This document shows positions 1 through 9,680 of a stretch of DNA of 64,000 bases, one piece after another. Each line of letters begins with the position of its first letter. Position 1 is the stretch's first letter. Both the position numbers and the translations under genes were made by a program. The stretch is taken from NCBI GenBank assembly GCA_020055645.1, contig CM034546.1:47430001-47494000 (forward strand). The letters are read 5' to 3'. This DNA comes from Tomocerus qinae (taxonomy: Eukaryota; Arthropoda; Collembola; Entomobryomorpha; Tomoceridae). The notes below the pieces were generated by a model. That model saw nothing but the letters and a program-made list of their open reading frames with translations. It was not told the DNA's origin and made no database searches.

Positions 1-870
1 CTAAAAGGAGCAGGGAAAAGTAACCAAACTGCTTCCCAAAACCTTTGTATCTTAATTTGTCTTCCGTTAATTATTGGACATTTAGTTCCTCTTGAAGACC
101 CAATTTGGAATATATATTCCGTGCTAAGAGACATTTATAATATAGTAGTTTCTCCAAATTTATCTGTTAGCGATATATGTCTTCTGGATACTTTAGTTAG
201 TGAGTATCTACATAAAATTCAATCAATTACTCAGTTAAATTTGACTCCTAAGCACCATCATTTACTGCACTATAGAAGTGCAATAGAGGCAATAGGCCCA
301 TTAAAACAGTTTTGGTGCATGGCTTACGAATCCAAACATAAATTTTTTAAAACAGTCGCTCGTTCTACTGGAAATTTTATAAATATTCCAAAGTCAACTT
401 CATGTAGACACCAAATGAACATTGCATGCCAAATGATGCTAAATCATAACATTTCTACTTGTGACGTATTGTATTCTCATTTCGAAATGCAAAGATTACC
501 TGACCATATGCAAACAATTCTAGGACTGTACTCAAACTTGAACATTAATGGTGAAGAGTATTACAAAACGACTACTAAAATTTCAGTAGATTCCGTGACC
601 TATTACACAGACAGTGTAGTCTTCTTAGAATCAAATAAAGATGAACATTTATTTGGTAAGATTATTAAAATTGCTATATTTGAACAAGTGCTTTTCATTG
701 TAGAGGTGATGAATGGTTATTATGACAATCATGTAATGTGTTACAGTATCAAAAGCAAACATTTTAACAGAGTTATAGACCCTTTAAATTTGCAATTAAG
801 AATTCCTATGTGTGAAATGAAATCTGCAAACAAATCAGATACCTTTGTAACTCTAGCATATAAATTGTAG
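1..870 (+). CDS. C-terminal part of a transposase-like or uncharacterised protein (5' end outside window)
   Basis: The frame is open from base 1 to a TAG at 868-870 (289 residues visible) and is followed by further in-frame TAGs. The visible part contains the block TPKHHHLLHY, then GPLKQFWCMAYESKHKFFK. I recognise this as a widespread animal family of uncharacterised, transposase-derived-looking proteins whose consensus resembles TPKHHFLLHYP followed by GPL...W..R.E.KH..FK. No catalytic triad can be recognised in the visible part, so function is unknown. The C-terminal ~120 residues look like a small beta-rich domain. It lies upstream of a SAMD3-like gene. From memory, these two modules sometimes occur in one protein, but here a stop separates them. 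The start lies upstream of the window. The family call is moderate and no function is inferred. Confidence 0.6.
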   Translation, partial: LKGAGKSNQTASQNLCILICLPLIIGHLVPLEDPIWNIYSVLRDIYNIVVSPNLSVSDICLLDTLVSEYLHKIQSITQLNLTPKHHHLLHYRSAIEAIGPLKQFWCMAYESKHKFFKTVARSTGNFINIPKSTSCRHQMNIACQMMLNHNISTCDVLYSHFEMQRLPDHMQTILGLYSNLNINGEEYYKTTTKISVDSVTYYTDSVVFLESNKDEHLFGKIIKIAIFEQVLFIVEVMNGYYDNHVMCYSIKSKHFNRVIDPLNLQLRIPMCEMKSANKSDTFVTLAYKL

Positions 871-1691
871 TAGTAGTGATGTAGTGCATATAATTTCGTT
901 TGATGTTCAACTAATATTTTCTTTGTAATAAAAATTGTGTTATCCAATAATTAAGCAAACCCTTTGCTAAGATAATTTGAAATGATGAAACATTAGTCCA
1001 AACGTTCGAAAAATGTAAATTAATTTCTCAGTTATAAATCAATTCATTTTAAAATCCACATCTCTTAAATATAAGCACTTATTCAATAATGCCACGATCA
1101 TATATAAACTATATTTAAATGTTGCCTTTTATCTATAACATTCAAATAATGACAGTCTGACAGTCAATATAATCTGTAGCGTTCATATAATAACAGTCAA
1201 TATAATCTGTAGCTTTCAAATAATGACAGTCAATATAATCTGTAGCTTTCAAATAATGACAGTAAATATAATCTGTAGCTTTCAAATAATGACAGTAAAT
1301 ATAATCTGTAGCATTCAAATTAAAGCTGTTCACATAATCTGTTGCACTTATATGATGGCAAATGTTATAATCTGTAGCATTCAAATAATGTAGATCCTAA
1401 ATTTGTAGCGTCCGAATAATAGTAGTTTATATAATCTCTAGCATTCCAATAGCAGCAGTTTATACGTGACAGTCTAAAATCTATTTGTGGAGCATTATTA
1501 CCGTATACTGTAGCATTTACCGTATAGAATTATAATGGAGTGATGTCGTTGGTTATAACAGTCGTATTAAGTTTGTAAGTTTTGCTTCTTATTAAAGAGG
1601 TTAGTTAACTTTATTCTAGCTATACTAACTACATACTAAAATATTAAAAAACTATATTTAAAATATAATGTTTTCCAAAAACGTTTTGTAG
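871..1691. other. Intergenic stretch with a 33-bp minisatellite
   Basis: No gene is seen. About 1146-1400 holds a tandem array listed separately. The remainder is AT-rich. A splice-acceptor-like TTTTGTAG ends at 1691, just before the first recognised exon of the next gene. The true first exon or exons of that gene should lie here, but I could not pick them out. Confidence 0.5.
1146..1400. repeat. 33-bp tandem repeat (minisatellite)
   Basis: About seven copies of a unit near 33 bases, reading ATAATCTGTAGC then TTCAAATAATGACAGTCAAT. The first copies are very similar and the last ones diverged. Because 33 is divisible by three, the array gives an artificial open frame on the minus strand with a repeating NATDY/KATDY peptide, which is not a gene. 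Confidence 0.85.
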
Positions 1692-4600
1692 AATTCGCAA
1701 GAACACAACTTCAGCTCTGGTCAAAATGAAAATTCTCCAGAAGGCTTATTTTTAAGTGGGACTGGGGATAACAATTGTACAGCTTTAGTACCTTCATACA
1801 CTGATCTCAGTTCAAGAAATATCTCTTTTGAAACATCTTTCAACGATTATCATGCTGATTCTGAGCAAACTGACCAGTCTTTTTTGGGGAATTCCAAAGC
1901 GAAGCCTTCGTTGGATCTTAGTTTAAGCCAAACAGAATCTATTCCTACTTCTACAAACAGTTTGAAGTGTGATAGCAAACAACTCCCTAATGACGGAAGT
2001 TCACTTATCTCGACAGGCAGCAGTTATCATTTCGTAAGTCCAAATACAATAATCCTTAAAGAAAGTATTAATGTGAGTATTAATTAATGTATGTGTAAAT
2101 TATTGCAGAGTATAACTGAAGTGCTTCAAAACGACAACCGATCAAAATTACTTCTCGAGAGAATTGAAGAAAATTCTTACATATATAGAGATGATCGAAG
2201 ACAGATTGCGGCAGTATTGGTCGATGCAGTATTCTCAAGTTTGGGTCCATAGTAAGAATAACTATCCGTTCACTTTGATACTCCTAATCAACATGGGGTA
2301 GCAAATCTTTGAACAATGTTTCTTTTTCTCTTTCAGCCCCGGAAAAGATGCAATGTTTCAGTTGGCAAGTGACTTGGTGGCTCAGTACAAAGCTTTAGGT
2401 AACCCATTGGAAGAGGATAGGGGTGCCTCGATGTGGTATTATTATACCACTGGTCTGAATAATAGCGTTGGCTTTTTAGAAGACAGGTTAAAATCTCAGC
2501 GACCACAATTTATTAAAAAGATGGGACTTAGTAAAAAGAAAAATAGACCTTTGTGCGTTAAATCGGACGATGGTTGGACGTCTGCAGAAGAAGGTTTCAA
2601 AACTATTTTTATGTTCATTAATGTTTATTATATAATTACTTTATATTAATACTATACTAATATGAACTATTTTCCTTTAGAAATAGATCCTCCACCGGAA
2701 CAAGATAAGATACTATACCTTCAGACTAACTTTGAAAGTGGAAATGTACGGGAAATAATGGCGCAAACATTTTTTCAAAGAAGAACAACAATTAAAAGTA
2801 GTCCTCTTAAAACCGTCGTCGACATATGGCCTAGATTGTTTGATATGAAAGATATGGTATAACTAAAGTATATTCTACTAAAGAAATTTGTTTTTGAAAT
2901 ATAATTTTATTTATTTCTTATTGCAAAATCCAATGTGGTCTATTTAGATGCAACAAGATTTTCAGACACGCCATCCAAGTAAAACTATTTTACTTTATAA
3001 GATGTGGCCTCGAGTTGCTCAAGAAATTATTAATTACTGTGAAAACATTGGAGTCTGCAAATCACTTGGTGTACTGAAATCTCAAATCAGTTTCAGCCAA
3101 GGCAAGTAACGATTAAAACATTTATGGGTTATATGGATGAATATTTCATGTAATTTAAGGGCATTTAATTTGGTAATGTAGACTATAATCTGAGATACAT
3201 TCGTAACTGGCACAATTACGTTTAAAAAATTCAACAATAAGGCATGTTTAACAACGACTGCTAAATATCATTGCACGGCTATCATTACGATCATTAAATG
3301 TCAACGGACTTTTGTAGCATGAGGTAACTAAATCTTGCGCATATATGCATGCTACTGCATCAACGCTTCGTGAACGCGAAGATTTCAAAACCGCATTCTT
3401 TGGTGGCTGTTTGTTGTGAGCATTGCTCTTTTTGGCACATTTTCCATTATTAATGTCTTAAAGTTAAAGTCTGTTCCAATTGCCGAAATTATGGCCGAGG
3501 AAGTAATAGGACCTGCGACTCAAATCTCATCTTCGGAGATATATTTCTTGCAGGTAATATAACAAGTCTATTTTAATTTAATTCATATATTATCCAATTT
3601 GTTAAACTGGAAGAAATTAAAATTTTTATTCGATATAGGAATGCGCTACATTTACTGCAAACGTTGTTAAAAGCGAGGAAGCAAAGAGGAAAAGGAACGA
3701 TGGATCATTTGGTGCTTTCCATGAATATGGTACTTAAATTTTAAATTTGTTAATTTAATTAATGAAAATAGATATTTATAGTTGGCTAAATTTTATTATA
3801 TTAATTATTATAATTTTTTAATTTCAGTTAAACAATTAAACTTTGAGTCGACCTTTCCGCTTAAACTCTTAACCATAGAGAAAACGATAGCAACTGGAGG
3901 ATATGGAACCGTCTACAAAGTGAGGTCAGATCTTTCTACTAAAAATGAACAGCTGGCTCTGAAAAGAATGAAGAAGGATGTCAACGATGTTGTCAACAAG
4001 GCTTTCAGTGAGAGAAATCTGATGTTAAGGGCAACAAGTGTTCATGTTGTAAAGCTTATTGCCACTTTCCAAACTGTGAATTACGTTAACTTTCTTCAGG
4101 AATATTGTCCATGTGAGAAATCATTTAATTAAGTTATTTTAATAAAAAACTTAACAAATTTGATAAGCATTACATGATATGATTTGCAATAATTGTGCTG
4201 AATAATCATTATCTAGATGGAAATCTCGACGACCTGCTTGAAAACACTGTGGTTTCCCCAACAGTTTCTACGGTATATCTTGTTGAAATATTAGAGGCCG
4301 TCAACTTTCTACACTCTAAAAACATCGTCCATCGAGATTTGAAAGCTCCAAATTTTGTAATAACGGAAGATTTGCACCTAAAATTGACAGACTTTGGTTG
4401 TGCTGCGCATCTAACTAAGGTAATACCCAAATCTTATAAGTAATTTGTAAATTAATTGAACTAACAACATTTATTTTAATTTTAGGATGACCTTAAATTT
4501 GAAGAGTATGTGGGAACTTATTCCCATCATTCACCTGAGACATGTATTCAAAACCAGTGGAGCGCTAAAACTGATTGCTGGACAGTTGGAGCTTTGATAT

Positions 4601-7600
4601 TTGAACTATATAGTAAAAGACATGAAGTTATGATTGACGGAGACCAGAAGGAAGATTTGTATCAGAAAATACTTGACGAAAACTATGTCGTCAGTCGTAT
4701 TGCAGCAATAGAGGATGATAATGTAAAAGCTGTTTTGGAAAAACTGCTGGACAAAAATCCTGACACAAGAGCTACAACAGATGAAATTTTAGATATCCGT
4801 GACTTATGGGAAAGACATGGATACGCAAGATGCAGCATCCGCACAGGTAACTAACTATTTGACTTATTTGAAATATATGATTTTAAACATAAGAAATAGA
4901 TTATTTGAAATATTTGACTTACAATATTAGCACTCAAATAATGTAGTTGCACTTACTCTATTAGCTGTCAAACATCTTACTCAGTATTAGCATTCAATTA
5001 GTGAAGCTTCACTTACTGTTTTAGCGGTCAAGCATTTACTCAGGATTAGCATTCAATTAGTGAAGCTACCTTAACTCTGTTAGCGGTCAAACATTTACTT
5101 AGGACTAGCCTTCAATAAGTAAATTAAGATTCAATTCATTAACTGTAAAACAGCTGAATTACTATTATCATTCACTTTTTGAATTGGTTTTTTACTTGAA
5201 CTATTATTATTTGTTGCATACCAATAAAATCAAAAATGCTTCTTTTACTATTTTAGTGGATATGAAGCCACTTTTTCGTGTCGGAGATATCAACTTACCA
5301 GTACTGTTCAAACCAAACATTCGGAAACTTTCTGTGATAAAACCAAAAACCGGTGTTGATCTCACACTTGTTCCTTATTTTGGATTTCAATATATTGTCG
5401 ATAAACCGCAGTTTATTACTTTACCAAAAGGTTTTTTGCAGTTATTTTTCATCACGTTACATATTTTTATTTTCTAAGAATTGTTAAATTCTTTTATTTT
5501 ATTGCATATAGGTTCTGATACTTTTCAACAGCAAGAAATCGATCAGCTTAAAGAAAATTTGAAGTCAATGGAACTGAGTATGACGCAACTAAGTGTCAAC
5601 AACGAAGCACTTTCAAAAAAGGCAGTTGAGGACAGCGAAGAGCTTAAACGAAAAGATGATGATATAACAAAATTAACGCTTCAATTACAAAAATCAACAA
5701 AATATTTAACAAAAGCGCAAAGAAAATACGAGAAATTAGCTGAAGATAACGCCACTAAAGAACACGAATACCAAGCTTTAAAAAAGTCATATGACAAACT
5801 CAGAGCAAAATTGGAAAACTCAAAAACTACAGAATGTGTGGAAGCAGAAACAGCAGAGCTAAACAAGAATTTTGATGAAGTGAAGAATTTACTTGCAATA
5901 GCTAACTTGGAAAACATTGCTCTGAAAGATAAAATTAAAGAATATGGTCATAATTCAAAACTGCCTATTCAGGCAGAAAATAGAAAAGATCATTTCCCCC
6001 AAACTTCCAGTAACAATGTGTCAGCTTCTGCCGAAGAAAATGAGTCTACTAAAAAAATTTCTACAAAGACATCAAAAAAAGAAGGCAAAGGTAGTGCAAT
6101 ATATTCAAAGTTAATTGATAATTGATGGAAAGGTTAGATTATAACTCTATTTTGTTTTATGAACTTATTTTAGCATTCGGTTGCTGTTTCTGCAAATCTA
6201 CGTTCAGACATAAGCCATCACTGCACCGACACGTGAAAATCATGCATAATAAACCAAGTCCTCTTCATACTTGCTCAAGATGCCAGAAAACATTCCTATA
6301 TAAAGATGCTTTAAATTCTCATATGAATGTTCATTTAGGGTTAAAGCCGTATAAATGTGAATTTTGCAATGAAACCTTTTCTAGATGTGGAAGTCGAGCA
6401 TATCATATGAAAACAAAGCATTAAATTATTTATGTATCATTTGATTTACCAATTAATTTTTTTGCATTTGTTATGCTGGAAATTTTACCATTGCAAAAAT
6501 TTATATTTGCAATGATCACTTTATTTTTTAATGTAATTTTCCTTAGTTAATTGTAGTTATGTATACTAGCTGATAAATAATAATTGCTGGAAATCTGATA
6601 TAGTGTATCGTAAATTAAATTATTGTTGAATTTGAACAGCATACTGCATGCAACACACAGCTGTGCAGTAGCACTGCTTACAAGTATTGAAGCGTAGCTT
6701 AGTAGTAGTGGCATTTTGAATTGCATGCATACATTTCATCAAAATGCTTTTAACATTCAATGCTAGGGTTTAAAGCACGGAATTAGCATTTAAATGCTTG
6801 GTGGCATTCAATACTAGGATTTAATGCACGACATTAGCATTCAAATGCTTCGTAGCATTCAGTACTAGCATTTAAGCCACGTTATTGGCATTTAAATGCT
6901 TTGTAGCATTCAATACTTGTATTTAAGCCACGGTATTAGCATTTAAATGATCCATAGCATTCAATACTAGTATTTAAGCTGCAGCATTAGGATTTAAATG
7001 CCCTATAGCAGTCAATACTAGGATTTGCTGAACATCATTTTTTTTCAAATTATTCTTATTAGTCAAATCTAACAGGAAGCATCTTATTGACATTCAAATG
7101 TCCAGTAACTTATCCTAAATTCATCCAAGTTGTTATTAAGGAGTAGTTAGTTTTGCAGTAACTCGTATAAGTCTAGCAGTAAAATGAATCTAACAATTTT
7201 AAATTTTAATGCAGATGACATAGCTATAGCTGGATTTCTACTTCTTTCAACTATTCTTCCTCAGTGTGCAAGGAAAATCGTGTCAACAACTGCAGCAGTT
7301 GAAAACGTGACGACTATCAGAACTTCCAAGCGAAAGCGAGAAAATGAGACTAAAAAGATTAACTTGGCAACTGTAAAAGCTTCCAAAGTAGAATGCCTAG
7401 AGTCAATGTTCATTCACAAACCTGTAATATATGTTTTAATGTAATTTAAGTATCGATTTTTCAAACATTTACTCAAGATGCCTTGATTGGTCCCATGGCT
7501 ACGCCTCTCATTAGCAAGGTGACGACATGCTCCAGAAAACTGGTTTCCCCCAACCACTTCTTTCCAGGTACTTTACCCCCAATTTCGATTCGGAGAACTG

Positions 7601-8054
7601 GTTGGGGGAAACCAGTTTTCTGGAGCATGTCGTCACTTTGTCCCTGAGGGCGGAGCCCTGGAAACATTCAAATCACTTTGCATTTACTTATAATTAACTT
7701 ATATGTTTGTTTTTTTAGGAAAACTACAACCCCAAGGAAATTTTGATTCAAAACAACCTACAAACTCCGTTTATTCTTGCTTTGGGAAATTACAACTATC
7801 TCGATTTTAAGCATTTTTGGGTAGTTGTAGATAAGTTTCTTATTCCTTGTGAATCAAATTTTTTATCTGCATTAGACACTTGTTACAAAGCTTTTACTGT
7901 TTTAAAAATAGATTTTCCAAAGCAGTCGTTGGCCCAATGGCAATTTATTGATATTGCTGTCTTTGGAAGATCTCTAGATCCTAAATTAGTTTCTTCAACA
8001 GTACAAGGTTTGTTGGGCCAAATAATGTGGAGAATAGATAATGTGCCTAAATAG
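1692..8054 (+). CDS. SAMD3-like protein (5' end not found), with a large intron hosting another gene
   Basis: Exons 1692-2072, 2109-2251, 2337-2593, 2681-2856, 2948-3101, 7215-7423 and 7719-8054 join in phase to 552 codons, ending at TAG 8052-8054. The protein resembles the conserved C-terminal region of SAMD3-like (sterile alpha motif domain 3-like) proteins: a segment around SLGPYPGKDAMFQLA, then GFLEDRLKSQRP, and a final block TPFILALGNYNYLDFKHFWV with CYKAFTVLKIDFP. No SAM domain is seen; the Ser/Asn-rich first exon has no in-frame ATG, so upstream coding exons are missing. The donor at 3101/3102 is AG|GCAAGT, a GC-AG intron. It is supported because phase 1 is restored exactly at acceptor 7214 and the protein continues as DDIAIAGFLLLSTILP. 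The 4.1-kb intron contains the kinase gene 3491-6424. Molecular function is not known to me. Confidence 0.7.
3491..6424 (+). CDS. Ser/Thr protein kinase with coiled coil and probable C2H2 tail, nested in an intron
   Basis: Exons 3491-3553, 3639-3729, 3828-4112, 4217-4419, 4486-4846, 5257-5430 and 5512-6090, then 6174-6424, give 668 residues. The kinase core shows a glycine loop TGGYGTVYKV (residues ~74-83), K97, HRDLKAPNF (D187, N192), DFG (D205) and GTYSHHSPE. A C-terminal YFGFQYI near residue 380 resembles the AGC-kinase hydrophobic motif, so an AGC-like kinase is likely. Residues ~395-530 are a Glu/Lys/Leu-rich coiled coil. Without the last splice, translation ends at TGA 6123-6125 (596 aa). 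With donor AAAG|GTAGTG (6091) and acceptor TTTTAG (6173) the frame runs into three C2H2 fingers to 6424. It lies on the same strand within an intron of the SAMD3-like gene. All catalytic residues are present, so an active kinase is likely; the substrate is unknown. Confidence 0.72.
4925..5120. repeat. 59-bp tandem repeat in a kinase-gene intron
   Basis: About three copies of a unit near 59 bases containing TTAGCATTCAATTAGTGAAG and a second block TTAGCGGTCAAACATTTACT. It lies inside the intron 4847-5256. It shares the short motif TAGCATTCAA with the arrays at 1146-1400 and 6760-7030. Confidence 0.75.
6174..6424 (+). CDS. Three-finger C2H2 exon (last exon of the nested kinase gene)
   Basis: The exon encodes three C2H2 zinc fingers: CCFCKSTFRHKPSLHRHVKIMH, given here only as C-x2-C...H-x4-H, then C-x2-C...H-x3-H in the block starting TCSRCQKTF, then YKCEFCNETF...H-x4-H, ending KTKH and a stop. 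It follows an acceptor TTATTTTAG and fits phase 1 of a donor at 6091 in the kinase coiled-coil exon. An open frame also reads through from an ATG at 6122, so a small separate finger protein or a retained intron are alternatives. The role would be nucleic-acid or protein binding by the kinase product. Confidence 0.6.
6760..7030. repeat. ~51-bp tandem repeat between the nested gene and the next host exon
   Basis: About five diverged copies of a unit near 51 bases: TAGCATTCAATACTAG, then ATTTAAGCCACG, then TTAGCATTTAAATGCTT. It is the third array in this intron neighbourhood that includes the TAGCATTCAA word. Confidence 0.8.
7487..7663. mobile_element. MITE-like hairpin in an intron of the SAMD3-like gene
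   Basis: Perfect 38-base inverted arms lie at 7519-7556 and 7599-7636, separated by 42 bases. Imperfect arms continue outward to about 7487 and 7663 (CATGGCTACGCCTCTC against CAGGGCTCCGCCCTC). It lies wholly inside the intron 7424-7718. No clear target duplication was found, so the superfamily is unassigned; a CAGGG-type end would be compatible with hAT. Confidence 0.6.
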
Positions 8055-9672
8055 TTATAATGTGTTGCATATAGAAAATTACATTGAATTAATTGTCAGC
8101 TTTACAGTATTTTTATTTATTGAAATATGTCCATTTTGTTGAATAAAATATTTTGGAATGGGGTATTGTAATACATCATCTCACAATGTCATTCATCCTT
8201 GCATCCAAGAGGCGCTAGAGATTTTTGATTTGAGGTTTTGTAGGCAAAAGGTAAATTTAGCTCTAAATAGGTTAGTCACTGTAGTATATAAAGAGTTGCA
8301 TCAGGGACATGCGAACCTCAATGCCTTAGTTGATTTAGAGTAAGCACTCAACTCCATATACACTAAGCTTGGTTACCTTATGCTTCAACCAACGACTTGA
8401 GCTGAAATAGATTAACTTGCGGCGCTATGGTAAAAAGACTAATGTTTTGCTCTATATCAACCATTCTTTTCGGACCGTGTACTATACAAATATGTACAGG
8501 GACTGCAAGTGAAGTATTTCGCTTGAAATAGTTAGAGAAATAAATGAATTAGCGAAATAATTCCTGTCAGCTTTTGTTTAAAAGTGAAATTAATGCAACC
8601 AGGAGAAATGAAGTCATTACAAGGTGAAATAAAGTCATTTAATTCACTTCAGTGAAATGAGTGCTTCCCACCTACAATTAAATAATTACTCTGAAACTGA
8701 GAACAAAATTCCAGAAATTGCTGTACATAAACGTAAGAAATAGACTGAAAATTAAACTTAATTATGTTAAACAATTTACAAACGAAAAGTTGGAAGTTGA
8801 CCGAGTGGAGCAACTAAAGTGTTGTTATAGTACATACCGACAAATTACATTTGGCGTAAACTGATAAGTTTGATTGTTTTACTGAAAAATTAATTTAATC
8901 ATTTACAGACTGAATATTTAATTTAAAGACATGTTTTTTTGTTTCAATTACAAAGTAATGAAAGAAAATTTATTATTATATGGCAAATTTTATTAAAATA
9001 ATCCCAAGTGTTTAGTCAATAAATGTTATATCTCAATTTATTTAATTTTATTTCAATTTTTTTGAATTTTTTTAATTTTTTTTCATTAATTTCACTTTTC
9101 AAGATAAAGTCATTGAAAAGTGAAATAAATGGCAACTCTGACTACGTATATACGTAGTACGAATTAAGTCATGTTTGCATAGCTACTACTTCGAAGAAAC
9201 CCAACTTCGCTTAAAGCAACGGAATAATATTATTATATTTAGTGTTTTTGAAAGCATAAAAGGTAACTTTTACGCATGAGCAAACTGTGGGTTGTGATGT
9301 AGTTGCCAAGTAGCAAGCTTTATGCTTGGTCTCAATCGATTGGAGTTTTGCTGTGGATGCGTTTGATTGGGATTGGGAGTTAGGATTCTGTCAGTGTGCT
9401 TTTGGAGTAACTCTTCTGGTAAGCCATCTTGTGAATCTTAAAATTAGTTAGTTATGAATAGGGCAATTAGGATAAGTCATCTTTTGTTTTTATTACCTTT
9501 AATTATTCCTGAATAGTGCATGTTATAGGGCGACCTAAATTGATCGATAGATTTTTCAAATTGCATTTAACTATTGAAGAGCACATAGTGACTAGCTAGT
9601 GTAATTTATCGGCAATAAATTAGATCGTCATTAGAACTAGATTAAGTAACCTACGATGTATGGTCGTAGGTA
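8055..9672. other. Gene-free repeat-rich interval
   Basis: No gene is supported. A 61-codon open frame at 8158-8343 has no recognisable motif. The stretch 8497-9140 may be a decayed hAT-like element (listed separately). The rest is AT-rich. Confidence 0.5.
8497..9140. mobile_element. Possible decayed hAT-like non-autonomous element
   Basis: The left end begins CAGGGACTGCAAGTGAAGTA and the right end, reverse-complemented, begins CAGAGTTGCCATTTATTTCA; both continue into TTTCRCTT. The flanking 8-mers AATATGTA and ACTACGTA match at six of eight positions, as expected for an old 8-bp target duplication. The interior is AT-rich with repeated GTGAAAT/AGTCATT words and has no coding capacity. The call is tentative. 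Confidence 0.35.
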
Positions 9673-9680
9673 ACTAATTG

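Noticed and set aside
1142-1384. 80-codon minus-strand frame with repeating NATDY/KATDY
   Set aside because: Product of a 33-base tandem repeat whose length is a multiple of three.
8158-8343. 61-codon frame after the SAMD3-like gene
   Set aside because: No motif, no supporting splice sites, in a repeat-rich interval.
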